A stretch of 64,000 bases of DNA from positions 22,124-86,123 of the forward strand of contig WOZM01000272.1 of assembly GCA_011620265.1 (NCBI GenBank), given 5' to 3'. The translations under genes were made by a program, and so were the position numbers. The number at the start of each line of letters is the position of its first letter. Positions within the stretch are counted from its first letter, which is position 1. The notes under the pieces were generated by a model. It was not told the DNA's origin. It was given only the letters and a program-made list of their open reading frames with translations, and did no database searches. Positions 1 to 8,479 of the stretch are shown here, one piece after another. The stretch is from Paracoccaceae bacterium (lineage in GTDB: Bacteria > Pseudomonadota > Alphaproteobacteria > Rhodobacterales > Rhodobacteraceae).

Positions 1-74
1 CCATGACCTTCATGTCGGGCATGCTGGTCGCGTTCTTCACCGACCGCATCGTGCCGCTGATCGCGGGGATCTGA
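1..74 (+). CDS. fliQ: FliQ C-terminus (partial)
   Basis: An open frame enters from the left edge and stops at TGA 72-74, encoding the last 23 or so residues (MTFMSGMLVAFFTDRIVPL...). The hydrophobic stretch and its place directly before flgF fit the second membrane helix of FliQ, a component of the flagellar type III export gate. The gap to flgF is 3 nt, so the two are very probably cotranscribed. Only the tail is visible, so the assignment rests on context and composition. Confidence 0.6.
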   Translation, partial: MTFMSGMLVAFFTDRIVPLIAGI

Positions 75-77
75 ACC

Positions 78-797
78 ATGGACAACGCGAGCTACACGAC
101 GCTGAACCGCCAGTCGGGCCTCATGTCCGAGATGCGGGCGGTCGCGAACAACATCGCCAACCTCTCGACCATCGGCTTTCGCAAGGAAGGGGTGATCTTC
201 GCCGAACATGTCGCCGACCTCGAAGGGGCAGAGCCGTCCCTGTCGATGGCGACGGCCGAGGGGCGGGTCATCAACCTCGCCCAGGGGACGCTGGTGCAGA
301 CCGGCGGCGCCTTCGACCTCGCGATCGAGGGCGAGGGCTTCTTCCAGATCGAGACGCCCGAGGGCAACCGCCTGACCCGCGCCGGATCCTTCACCCCCTC
401 GCCCGAGGGCGAACTGGTGACGCCGGACGGCTACCGTCTTCTCGATCTCGGCGGCGCGCCGGTCTTCGTCCCGACGGATGCCGGGCCCGTTGCGGTCGCC
501 AATGACGGCACCGTCTCGGCCGGCGGCAACCCGGTCGCGCAGATCGGGCTCTTCCTTCCGTCCGACCCCAACGACCTCGTCCATACCGGCGGCACCCGCT
601 TTGCCGCCGATGGCGGGGTGGAGCCCCATGAGGGCGGAACCATGTTCCAGGGGTTCCTCGAGAACTCGAACGTCAATGCCGTGACCGAGATCGCCCGCAT
701 GATCGAGGTGCAGCGCGCCTACGAGATGGGGCAGGGCTTCCTCGACAGCGAGGATGCCCGCATCCGCGCCGTGATCCAGACCCTCGGCCGCACATAA
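78..797 (+). CDS. flgF: Flagellar basal-body rod protein FlgF
   Basis: This 239-residue protein forms part of the proximal rod of the flagellar basal body. It begins with the rod/hook-family N-terminal signature: the region SEMRAVANNIANLSTIGFRK matches the ANN(I/L)AN..T.G(F/Y) motif. It ends with the family C-terminal helix (EIARMIEVQRAYEMGQ). The length fits FlgF (about 240) rather than FlgG (about 260). It lies between fliQ and flgG in a plus-strand run and would be exported by the flagellar type III system, with no Sec signal. Confidence 0.93.
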   Translation: MDNASYTTLNRQSGLMSEMRAVANNIANLSTIGFRKEGVIFAEHVADLEGAEPSLSMATAEGRVINLAQGTLVQTGGAFDLAIEGEGFFQIETPEGNRLTRAGSFTPSPEGELVTPDGYRLLDLGGAPVFVPTDAGPVAVANDGTVSAGGNPVAQIGLFLPSDPNDLVHTGGTRFAADGGVEPHEGGTMFQGFLENSNVNAVTEIARMIEVQRAYEMGQGFLDSEDARIRAVIQTLGRT

Positions 798-809
798 GGA
801 GACTGACCC

Positions 810-1595
810 ATGCGTGCCCTCCAGATCGCCGCCACCGGCATGAGCGCCCAGCAGATGCGGGTCGAGGTGATATCGAACAATCTCGCCAACATGTCGACGA
901 CCGGCTACAACGCAAGGCGTGCCGAATTCGCCGACCTGCACTACCAGCAGCTGACCCGCCCCGGCACGATCAACGCCAATGACGGAACGATCGTGCCCAC
1001 CGGTGTGCAGCTCGGCCTCGGGGTCAGGCCCGCCGCGGTCACCGTGAATATCTCGCAAGGCTCGCTTTCGGCGACCGGCGGCGATCTCGACCTCGCGATC
1101 GAGGGGCTCGGCTATATCGAGGTATCGCTGCCCTCCGGGGTCTCGGCCTATACCCGCGACGGGGCGCTGAAGCGCTCGGCCGACGGGCTCATCGTCACCT
1201 CGGACGGCTACGAGGTCGCCCCCGGCATCACCATCCCGTCCGACGCGCGGTCGCTCTCGGTCAACGCCGCCGGCGAGGTCTATGCCTATTTCAGCGACCG
1301 GGTGCAGCCCGAGCTTCTGGGCCAGTTCACGCTCGCCGGCTTCGTGAACGAGAAGGGGCTGGAGGCGATCGGTTCCAACCTCTTTCTCGAAACCGCGGCC
1401 TCGGGTCCGGCGACGATCTCGGCGCCCGGCGAGGACGGTCTCGGCACCCTGCGCCAGGGGTTTCTCGAAGACAGCTCGGTCGATGCGGTGCGCGAGATTA
1501 CCGACCTCATCGAGGCGCAGCGCGGCTACGAGCTGAACGCCAAGGTCATCACCGCCGCCGACCAGATGCTCGGCGCGACGACGCAGGTGCGCTGA
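810..1595 (+). CDS. flgG: Flagellar distal rod protein FlgG
   Basis: This 261-residue protein builds the distal rod that crosses the periplasm. The N-terminus MRALQIAATGMSAQQMRVEV followed by ISNNLANMSTTGYNARRAEF is a textbook FlgG start, and the C-terminal EAQRGYELNAKVI is the conserved D0 helix. A good ribosome binding site (AAGGAGA) lies 8 nt before the ATG. Its stop overlaps the flgA start by one base (TGATG), which suggests coupled translation. Confidence 0.96.
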   Translation: MRALQIAATGMSAQQMRVEVISNNLANMSTTGYNARRAEFADLHYQQLTRPGTINANDGTIVPTGVQLGLGVRPAAVTVNISQGSLSATGGDLDLAIEGLGYIEVSLPSGVSAYTRDGALKRSADGLIVTSDGYEVAPGITIPSDARSLSVNAAGEVYAYFSDRVQPELLGQFTLAGFVNEKGLEAIGSNLFLETAASGPATISAPGEDGLGTLRQGFLEDSSVDAVREITDLIEAQRGYELNAKVITAADQMLGATTQVR

Positions 1596-2020
1596 TGCGG
1601 CTGATCCTCGCCCTCATCTTTGTCTGTGCCGCCGGCTCCGCCGTGGCCGAGACCCTCGTCGCGGTGCGGACGCTCCGGGCGCAGACGATCCTCGTGCCCG
1701 AGGATCTGACCGTCATCGCCGGCAGCGTGCCCGGAACCGCGTCCGACCCGACCGAGGTGATCGGGCTCGAGACCAGGGTCGCGATCTATCAGGGGCGGCC
1801 GATCCGCCCCGCCGATCTCGGCCCGCCGGCGATCGTCGATCGCAACCAGAGCGTGGTGCTGAGCTATGTCGCCGGCCCGCTGACCATCACTGCCGAGGGC
1901 CGCGCCCTCGCCAGGGGCGGGGTCGGCGACCGGATCAAGGTAATGAACGTCGCCTCCCGCACGACCGTCACGGGCATCGTCGCCGCGGACGGGTCGGTGC
2001 GGGTCATGGCGGGCAGCTGA
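1595..2020 (+). CDS. flgA: P-ring assembly chaperone FlgA
   Basis: This is a 141-residue secreted protein with a clear Sec signal peptide (LILALIFVCAAGSAVA). It is followed by the SAF/ChapFlgA domain (LRAQTILVPEDLTV, then a C-terminal GDRIKVMNVAS segment). FlgA helps assemble the FlgI P-ring in the periplasm. It is shorter than enterobacterial FlgA (about 220) because it lacks the N-terminal extra domain, which is usual for alphaproteobacteria. It overlaps flgG by 1 nt and is followed by flgH. Confidence 0.9.
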   Translation: MRLILALIFVCAAGSAVAETLVAVRTLRAQTILVPEDLTVIAGSVPGTASDPTEVIGLETRVAIYQGRPIRPADLGPPAIVDRNQSVVLSYVAGPLTITAEGRALARGGVGDRIKVMNVASRTTVTGIVAADGSVRVMAGS

Positions 2021-2035
2021 TTGGGAGAGTTCCGA

Positions 2036-2761
2036 ATGCGTTTTCAGGTTCTGCTGCTTCTGGTGATCGCCCTTGCGGGATGCCAGAGGCTCGAGAGTGT
2101 CGGCAAGGCGCCGGCCTTCACGCCCGTCGAGGGCGGCAACGAGTACTATGCGATGACCACGCCGGGCCTTCCGGCCACCGGCGCGCGCGGCCTTGCGACC
2201 GACGGCGCCTCGCTCTGGACCGGCGCGCGCGGTTCGCTTCTCGGCGACCGCCGGGCGGGCCAGCGCGGCGACATCCTCACCGTGGTGATCGAGATCGACG
2301 ACAAGGCGGAGATCTCGAACTCCACCGGCCGGTCGCGCTCGGGCGCCGACAACATGGGCATCCCGGACCTCCTCGGCATCCCGCAGCGGATCGACCGGAA
2401 CCTGCCCGCGGGCGCCAGCATGGCCAATGCGATCGGCACCAGCTCATCCTCCAGCTACCAGGGTGACGGCTCGGTCGCGCGCAAGGAAAAGCTCACGCTC
2501 CGGGTCGCGGCAACCATCGTCGAGACCTTGCCGAACGGCGTCCTGCGCATCGTCGGCTCGCAGGAGGTGCGGGTGAACTTCGAAGTGCGCGAACTGATCG
2601 TGCAGGGCTTCGTGCGGCCCGAGGACATCTCGCGCCAGAACGAGATCACCTATGACAAGATCGCCGGCGCGCGCATCTCCTATGGCGGCCGCGGCCAGAT
2701 CACCGATGTGCAGCAACCGCGCTACGGCCAGCAGATCGCCGACATCGTCCTGCCGTTCTGA
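2036..2761 (+). CDS. flgH: Flagellar L-ring lipoprotein FlgH
   Basis: FlgH forms the outer-membrane L-ring. The ORF track begins at TTG 2021, but ATG 2036 is preferred: it has GGGAG about 9 nt upstream and gives a lipoprotein signal peptide ending in the lipobox LAGC. The mature region carries the family features SLLGDRRAGQRGDILTV and the C-terminal IGGRG-like ISYGGRGQITDVQ. The product is 241 residues, normal for FlgH. It is the fourth gene of the flgF-flgG-flgA-flgH run. Confidence 0.95.
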   Translation: MRFQVLLLLVIALAGCQRLESVGKAPAFTPVEGGNEYYAMTTPGLPATGARGLATDGASLWTGARGSLLGDRRAGQRGDILTVVIEIDDKAEISNSTGRSRSGADNMGIPDLLGIPQRIDRNLPAGASMANAIGTSSSSSYQGDGSVARKEKLTLRVAATIVETLPNGVLRIVGSQEVRVNFEVRELIVQGFVRPEDISRQNEITYDKIAGARISYGGRGQITDVQQPRYGQQIADIVLPF

Positions 2762-2769
2762 GAGGTCAC

Positions 2770-3270
2770 ATGCGCAAGCTCCTTCCCATCCTTCTGGCAC
2801 TTTTCGGCCTCGCGGCTGGTGGCGGCGCGGGCTTCCTCCTGCGCCCGCCGCCGGAAGAGACGGTGGAGATCAACCCGTGCGGAAAGGACGAGGCGGAAGG
2901 AGCGCACGGAGCGGTCGCGGCGGAGGCCGATCCGGACGCGCCGCCCGCCCATGAATACGTCAAGCTGAACAACCAGTTCGTCGTGCCGGTCGTCGAGGAT
3001 GGCGAGATCGCGTCGCTCGTCATCCTGTCGATCAGTCTCGAAGTTGCGACCGGGTCGACCGAACAGGTCTATGCCCGCGAACCGAAGCTGCGCGATTCGT
3101 TCCTGCAAGTCCTCTTCGATCACGCGAATGCCGGCGGCTTTCGCGGAGCCTTCACCCAGTCGAACAACATGGATGTGCTCCGCAGCGGCCTTCTGGAGAT
3201 CGCGCGGAAGGCGATGGGGGCGACGGTCTCCGATGTCCTGATCGTCGATATCGTCCGGCAGGACACCTAG
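2770..3270 (+). CDS. FliL-family membrane protein, second copy
   Basis: This 166-residue protein has one N-terminal membrane anchor (LLPILLALFGLAAGGGAGFLL) followed by a periplasmic FliL-like domain (YVKLNNQFVVPVV, VILSISLEV, then a C-terminal helix ending VSDVLIVDIVRQ). FliL proteins sit at the motor around the MotAB stators. A more canonical FliL is encoded at 12896-13381, so this is a diverged paralogue. It lies 8 nt after flgH and converges with the FliJ-like gene. A flagellar role is inferred from fold and context. Confidence 0.75.
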   Translation: MRKLLPILLALFGLAAGGGAGFLLRPPPEETVEINPCGKDEAEGAHGAVAAEADPDAPPAHEYVKLNNQFVVPVVEDGEIASLVILSISLEVATGSTEQVYAREPKLRDSFLQVLFDHANAGGFRGAFTQSNNMDVLRSGLLEIARKAMGATVSDVLIVDIVRQDT

Positions 3271-3279
3271 CGCCAGGCG

Positions 3280-3672
3280 TCAGGTCGTGCCGGACGATCC
3301 TCGACCGCGCCGCCGGGCGATCTGCCCGGCGATGCGTTGCCGGGCGGTGTCGAGCGCCTGGCAGCGGCCGAACGACCGCGCCGCCGTGGCGCGCTCCACC
3401 GCCGTGCGCGACGTCGCGGCATCGAGATCCTGCAAGAGCACCGACCGCCGTGCGGCGGTCCAGCGGGCAAAGCCCTCCCGTGCCGCGAGAAACGCGGGAT
3501 CGGTCTGGCCTTCGGCGACCGCGCGGGCTTCCGCCGCCGCGGTATCGAGGGCGCGGACCCGGTCTTCGGCCGCCTGCCTCCGGGCGTTCGCCGCCGCGAG
3601 GGACATGAGGTCCGCATCCTTGCGGAGCGTCGCCAGTCGCGCGAGGCCCGCCAGACGTTTCGGATCGATCAT
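3280..3672 (-). CDS. Small coiled-coil protein, FliJ-like
   Basis: This is a 130-residue, Ala/Arg-rich, almost wholly helical protein with no signal peptide or membrane segment. It begins MIDPKRLAGLARLATLRKDA. It is last in the minus-strand flhA-fliR-flhB run, and its ATG overlaps the flhB stop (ATGA). Size, coiled-coil character and position next to export genes suggest a FliJ-type escort protein for the flagellar ATPase, but sequence similarity to FliJ is not evident by eye. It could also be an unrelated flagellar accessory protein. Confidence 0.5.
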   Translation of the reverse strand: MIDPKRLAGLARLATLRKDADLMSLAAANARRQAAEDRVRALDTAAAEARAVAEGQTDPAFLAAREGFARWTAARRSVLLQDLDAATSRTAVERATAARSFGRCQALDTARQRIAGQIARRRGRGSSGTT

Positions 3673-4754
3673 CCGCCCCTCCGTTCCCGCGCCCGACGGC
3701 GCATCTTCTCGGCAAAGCGTATGGCGGCGGCGACGGGGCCGTAATGCTCGGGCAGGATCTCGCGCCCGATCTCGACGCTCGCATGAAGCGCCCGCGCCGT
3801 CGCCGGATCGGACCGGATCGGGACGCCGGCCGTGGCCGCCGCCTCGCGGATGCGGGCGGCGATCTCGTCCATGCCCTTGGCGACGCAGACCGGCGCCCGC
3901 CCGCTCATCCGGTCCCAGCGCAGCGCGACGGCGTAGTGCGTCGGGTTGACGATCACCACGTCGGCCTTCGGGACATCGGCGAGCATCCGGTTCATCGCGA
4001 TCGCCTCGGCCCGCTGCCGGCGTTGGCCGCGCACATGCGGGTCGCCCTCGGACTGCTTCAGCTCGTCCATCAGTTCCTGCCGGGACATCCGGTTCTTCCG
4101 GAGGTGCTCGGCCCGCTGCCAGAGATAGTCGAGGGCACCGGTCGCGCCGCTGACGAGGAAGACGAGGAAGAGGAATTCGACGATCATCCGGGCAAGCTCC
4201 GCCACGACAAGCCCGGGATCGAGCCCCTGGCTCATCAGCGTGCGGGGCAGCCGGGCGGCAAGGAATGCGCCGAGAAGAAGCGAGATCACGACGAGCTTCA
4301 CCGTGCTCTTGGCGAACTCGAAGAGCCCGCCGCGGCCGAATTTCTGCTTCGCATTGGCGATCGGGTCGATCCGCGACAGGCGCGGGCCCAGCTTTTCGGG
4401 GGCGAAGATCAGCGCCCGCTGGGCCAGGATCACGCCGAGGACGGCGACGGCCGGAACGGCGAAGAACGGCAGGGCCGGCAGGATCGCCGAGAGAAGAAGC
4501 CCGCCGGCCGCAGCGCTTCCGCCGCCCAGAAGCAGCGACGACAGCGACTCGGCCCGGTCGATCATCGCCGCGCCATGGTCGCCGAGCCGCCGCAACGCCT
4601 GCGCCCCGCCCGCCGTCGCGGCGACCAGAAGCCCGCCATAGCCGGCCGCGATCGCCAGTTCCGCCGATCGGACGACCTCGCCCCGCCGCCGCGCATCATC
4701 GAGCTTCTTCTGTGTGGCCTCGTGCTCCTTCTCGCCGCTGTCGTCCTCGCTCAT
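3669..4754 (-). CDS. flhB: Flagellar export switch protein FlhB
   Basis: FlhB (361 residues) is the membrane component that switches export specificity from rod/hook to filament substrates. The N-terminus EKTEKPT-like region (EKEHEATQKKLDDARRRGEV) is typical. Four hydrophobic segments follow, then a cytosolic domain with the autocleavage motif NPTH (NPTHYAVALRW). Its start overlaps the fliR stop (ATGA) and its stop overlaps the FliJ-like start. The cleavage site is intact, so the switch should be functional. Confidence 0.96.
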   Translation of the reverse strand: MSEDDSGEKEHEATQKKLDDARRRGEVVRSAELAIAAGYGGLLVAATAGGAQALRRLGDHGAAMIDRAESLSSLLLGGGSAAAGGLLLSAILPALPFFAVPAVAVLGVILAQRALIFAPEKLGPRLSRIDPIANAKQKFGRGGLFEFAKSTVKLVVISLLLGAFLAARLPRTLMSQGLDPGLVVAELARMIVEFLFLVFLVSGATGALDYLWQRAEHLRKNRMSRQELMDELKQSEGDPHVRGQRRQRAEAIAMNRMLADVPKADVVIVNPTHYAVALRWDRMSGRAPVCVAKGMDEIAARIREAAATAGVPIRSDPATARALHASVEIGREILPEHYGPVAAAIRFAEKMRRRARERRGG

Positions 4755-5527
4755 GCGGCCCCCCCGAAGGGATCGTCTAGAACAGCCTCAAAGGCGCCGA
4801 GCCAGAGCGCGAGGCCAAGGGGGGCCGCGACCGCGAGAAGCATGAGCGCGCCGAGTGTCAGGGCCGGCGCGCCGACGAAAGCGACCATCAGTTGCGGCAT
4901 CGCCCGGTTGATCGCGCCGAGCGCCACGTTGTAGATGAGCGAGGCGATGACGAAGGGCGCGGCAAGGCTGAACGCCAGCGCGAAGGCCCGGGCGATGTGC
5001 CCCGTGCCCCAGCCGCGCACGATCCCCGCATCGGGGAACGCGCCGGGCGGCATTGCGTCGTAGGAGAGGATGAGCACCTCGGCCACCCGCACATGCAGCC
5101 CCGCCATCATCGCGAGCGCGAGGCCACCGGCGACGAAAAGGTGCGACATCGTCGGCATCGGTTCTCCGCCCGCGCCGAAAAGCTGCGACAGCGAGGTCGA
5201 CTGCGCCGCCATCGTGCCGGCCATCTCCAATGCGAGGATCATCAGCCGCAGCACGAGCCCGAGCGAGAGGCCGATCAGCGACTCGGTCGCCAGGCAGACG
5301 AAGACTGGCGCCGCGCCGGAGGTCAGCGGCAGCAGCGCCGGCGCGACGGAAGGCGCGACGATGGCGGTGAAGGCGAGGGCGAGGACGAGTTTTACCCGCA
5401 CCGGCACGGTCTGTTCACCGAAGCCGGGCAGCACCGCCATCACCGCGCCGATGCGCAGGAAGGCGAGGAAGCCCGCGACGGCACCCTGGCTCACGGTGTC
5501 GAGCAGGACCCGCGCGACTTCGTTCAT
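4751..5527 (-). CDS. fliR: Flagellar export gate protein FliR
   Basis: FliR (258 residues) is a polytopic inner-membrane component of the flagellar type III export gate. The ORF track merges it with an upstream reading frame. I chose ATG 5527 (MNEVARVLLDTVSQG) because it overlaps the flhA stop by 4 nt (ATGA) and gives the normal FliR length. The region FLRIGAVMAVLPGFGEQTVP is the conserved FliR N-terminal segment. Its stop overlaps the flhB start, so flhA-fliR-flhB is a coupled unit. Confidence 0.93.
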   Translation of the reverse strand: MNEVARVLLDTVSQGAVAGFLAFLRIGAVMAVLPGFGEQTVPVRVKLVLALAFTAIVAPSVAPALLPLTSGAAPVFVCLATESLIGLSLGLVLRLMILALEMAGTMAAQSTSLSQLFGAGGEPMPTMSHLFVAGGLALAMMAGLHVRVAEVLILSYDAMPPGAFPDAGIVRGWGTGHIARAFALAFSLAAPFVIASLIYNVALGAINRAMPQLMVAFVGAPALTLGALMLLAVAAPLGLALWLGAFEAVLDDPFGGAA

Positions 5528-7611
5528 GCCGCGACCAGCCCGACGATGGACGGCTTCGCGTCGAACCCGATCTCGTCGAAAGAGAGAACCGGGGCGCTGA
5601 TCCCCCGTGCGCCGAGCACGGTCCGGAGAAACCTGCGCCGCCGCGCCGACGTGATCACCGCCGGGAAGAGCCCCTTTTCTCCGGCCTTGGCGATCTTGTC
5701 GGCGACGTTGGTTGCCAGCCGGTTGAACTTGTCGGGCGGAAGCGCGACATCGGTCTGGCCGCGGTCGCCCTCGACCTGGTGGGCGGCGAACATGTCCTCC
5801 CATTCCGGCGCAAGCTGCAGAAGCGGCACCGTCCCGTCCTCGCGCCGGATCTCGGCGACGAGCTGAAAGCCGAGCCGGCGCCGGACATGTTCGCAGATAG
5901 CCTCGGGGCTGCCGGCGCCGCGGCCCTCGGCGATCGCCTCGAGGATCAGCGGCAGGTTGCGGATCGATACCCGTTCGTCGAGCAGGAGCCTCAGCACCGA
6001 CAGGAGCAGGTCGACCGGCACCTTGTCCGGAATGAGCTCGTCAAGAAGCTTGCGGTTTGCCTCGCCCCGCGCCGGATCGGACAGGTTGACGCATTCGTCG
6101 AGCAGCCGCCGCACCGACTTGAGCGACAGGAGCCGGGCGAAGTTGCGCTTGATCACTTCGAGAAGATGCGTGGCGAGAACCTCCGTCGGACCGACAACGG
6201 TCACGCCCGAAAGGGCCGCCGTTTCCTGCGCCGCTTGCGGCACCCAGCGCGCCGGGGCGCCGTAGACCGGCTCCTTCACGTCGCGCCCGACGGGGACGCC
6301 GCTATCGCCGCCGGCAAGGAGCGCGAGGACATGATCGGGGATGAGCCGGTCGCGCGCCTGTTCGACTCCCTGGATACGGATCCGGTACTGCCCCGGCTCC
6401 AGGAGCGCGTCGTCGGTCAGTCGGATTTCCGGCAGGATCAGCCCGTAGACCGAGGCGACATGGTTGCGCATGTTGACGATCCGCGCATCGAGCCCGGTCG
6501 CGGGGTCGAGCACCATCGCCACCAGGTCGGGCGCGAACTCGACATGGATCTCGTCGAGGTCGAGGATGTCGCCCATCGACTTGCGCCGCGGCGCCTCGGC
6601 CTTCGGTGCCTCGGCCCGCGCCACGTCCGCCGCACGCTTTGCCGCGCCACGCCGGACGAATTCGGCAGCGGCGCCGAGGACGATCGCGCCGGCGAGGAAC
6701 GGCAGGAACGGCAGCCCCGGCACGAGCGCGAAGAGCGCCATCAGGAAGGCCACCGTCGCGAGCGCCGGCGGGTATTTCCCGAGCTGTCGGAAAAGCTCCA
6801 GATCCGCCGCCCCCTTGGCGCCGCCGCGCGACAGGAGAAGCGCCGAGGCGATGGAGATGATGACGGCCGGAATCTGGCTCACCAGCCCGTCGCCCACGGT
6901 CAGGATCGCATAGGTCTCCACCGCCTGCCCGAGCGGCATGCCGTGGATCGTGACGCCGATGATGAGCCCCATCACGAGGTTCAAAAGCGTGATCAGAAGC
7001 CCCGCCACCGCGTCGCCCTTGACGAATTTCGACGCGCCGTCGAGCGAGCCGAAGAACGTCGTCTCGGCCTGTTCGCGTTCGCGCCGCGCCTTGGCCTCGG
7101 CATGGTCGATGGCGCCCGCGTTCATGTCGCTGTCGATCGCGAGCTGCTTGCCCGGCATCCCGTCGAGCGCGAAGCGCGCGCCCACCTCGGCCATCCGGCC
7201 GGCGCCCTTGGTGATGACGATGAAGTTCACGATCAGCAACACGCCGAACACCACGAGCCCGATCAGGACCGAGCCCGACATGATGAACATCGCGAAACCC
7301 TCGATCACGTCGCCGGCCGCGTTCGTTCCGGTATGGCCCTGCCCGATGATCAGCTTGGTCGAGGACACGTTGAGCGACAGCCGCAGCATCAGCGAGGCCA
7401 GCAGGATCGTCGGGAAGGCCGAAAAGTCGAGCGGCCGCTCGATGAAGAGCGTGATGGTGAAGATCAGGATCGCGATCGCGAAAGACGCGGCGAGGCCGAT
7501 GTCCAGCACCCAGGCCGGCATCGGCAGGATCATCATCACGATCACCGCCATCAGCGCCAGCGCCAGGAGCACGGTCGGCTGGAAGAGCCTCGCGATCGTC
7601 GTGGCCTGCAT
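5524..7611 (-). CDS. flhA: Flagellar export gate protein FlhA
   Basis: FlhA (695 residues) is the major export-gate subunit that uses the proton motive force and docks substrate-chaperone complexes. The N-terminal half has about eight membrane helices including the signature RLSLNVSSTKLIIGQGH. The conserved FHIPEP loop region follows (GRMAEVGARFALDGMPGKQL), then the cytosolic domain. ATG 7611 was chosen because it overlaps the transglycosylase stop by one base (TGATG). The much longer 1081-residue frame in the track is only an open extension. Confidence 0.96.
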   Translation of the reverse strand: MQATTIARLFQPTVLLALALMAVIVMMILPMPAWVLDIGLAASFAIAILIFTITLFIERPLDFSAFPTILLASLMLRLSLNVSSTKLIIGQGHTGTNAAGDVIEGFAMFIMSGSVLIGLVVFGVLLIVNFIVITKGAGRMAEVGARFALDGMPGKQLAIDSDMNAGAIDHAEAKARREREQAETTFFGSLDGASKFVKGDAVAGLLITLLNLVMGLIIGVTIHGMPLGQAVETYAILTVGDGLVSQIPAVIISIASALLLSRGGAKGAADLELFRQLGKYPPALATVAFLMALFALVPGLPFLPFLAGAIVLGAAAEFVRRGAAKRAADVARAEAPKAEAPRRKSMGDILDLDEIHVEFAPDLVAMVLDPATGLDARIVNMRNHVASVYGLILPEIRLTDDALLEPGQYRIRIQGVEQARDRLIPDHVLALLAGGDSGVPVGRDVKEPVYGAPARWVPQAAQETAALSGVTVVGPTEVLATHLLEVIKRNFARLLSLKSVRRLLDECVNLSDPARGEANRKLLDELIPDKVPVDLLLSVLRLLLDERVSIRNLPLILEAIAEGRGAGSPEAICEHVRRRLGFQLVAEIRREDGTVPLLQLAPEWEDMFAAHQVEGDRGQTDVALPPDKFNRLATNVADKIAKAGEKGLFPAVITSARRRRFLRTVLGARGISAPVLSFDEIGFDAKPSIVGLVAA

Positions 7612-8399
7612 CAGTTGACCTCGACGGCGGGCGGCGCGCCGAAGAGGCTCGCCCCGCCGCCATTGCCGAGCGGCACCAGCGATCCGAGCCCCGCCGTGCC
7701 GCCGGTCTGGAGAAGCGGATAGCGGTTGACCCGGATCACCGGGGGAAGCGACTCGGATCCGGCCGTGCCGCCCGCAGCCGCAAGGACGATGTCGGGAATT
7801 TCCGGAATCTCGCGCCCGTCCTCGGGCAGGAGCCCGCTGCGGAGCTTTTCGAACCGGGCCTGATAGCGGGTTGCGAATTCGGGGGTGCGGGAATGGTAGG
7901 CGCCGGCGGCGCGGCCCCAGTCGCCCTGTTCGGCATGGAGCGACTTCAGGAAGCGCGCCGCATAGAGCGCGTTGGTGAGAGGATCGAACATGTCGTCGAT
8001 CGACCGGAACGCCTCGCCATGCCATTTGTAGTTGATCTGGAAGCACCCGACATCGAAGCTCCGGGCGCCGCGTTTGTACTCCTTGTAGACATAGGCCCGC
8101 GCCTCGTCCTCGCTGTCGAACCAGAGCCCCTTGCCTTCCATGTTGACGGTCCAGGGCCACGGCCGGAAGGCGCCGCCGCGCTTGCGCCCGGTCTCGCTCA
8201 GCGAGATCGCCTTGAGCACGGAAAGCGGCACGCCGGTTTGCCGCGCCGCCTCCGATGCCACCTCGTCGCAGACGAGCGACAGGTCGGGCGTGGCGCGCGC
8301 GGGCAGCGGAAGCAGGAGCAGGAGGAAGAACGCGGCGACAAGCGCGCGGGCGCGGCGCGGTAGCATGCGGGCCGGGCCTGAAACAGGGAGCGGGTACAT
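7611..8399 (-). CDS. Flagellar-locus lytic transglycosylase (SLT domain)
   Basis: This 262-residue exported protein has an N-terminal hydrophobic signal (ALVAAFFLLLLLPLPARA) and a soluble-lytic-transglycosylase domain. The catalytic Glu is probably in SLSETGR; WPWTVN and VGCFQINYKWHG are the other domain motifs. Set between a periplasmic TPR gene and flhA, it probably opens peptidoglycan for the rod, as SltF does in Rhodobacter. ATG 8399 has AAAGG about 7 nt upstream. A later ATG (8366) would give a tighter signal peptide and is possible. The C-terminal 80 residues are low-complexity. Confidence 0.85.
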   Translation of the reverse strand: MYPLPVSGPARMLPRRARALVAAFFLLLLLPLPARATPDLSLVCDEVASEAARQTGVPLSVLKAISLSETGRKRGGAFRPWPWTVNMEGKGLWFDSEDEARAYVYKEYKRGARSFDVGCFQINYKWHGEAFRSIDDMFDPLTNALYAARFLKSLHAEQGDWGRAAGAYHSRTPEFATRYQARFEKLRSGLLPEDGREIPEIPDIVLAAAGGTAGSESLPPVIRVNRYPLLQTGGTAGLGSLVPLGNGGGASLFGAPPAVEVN

Positions 8400-8479
8400 T
8401 CTGACCTTTCAAAAGCAGTTCTTGCTTCACCGGCCACGCTAGGCACAGGTCGTTGAGATTCGGTAACCGTGTTCCCCGA

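Noticed and set aside
5779-7722. 647-residue plus-strand frame opposite flhA
   Set aside because: Composition (Asp/Arg/His/Glu) is typical of an antisense frame; flhA is unambiguous on the other strand.
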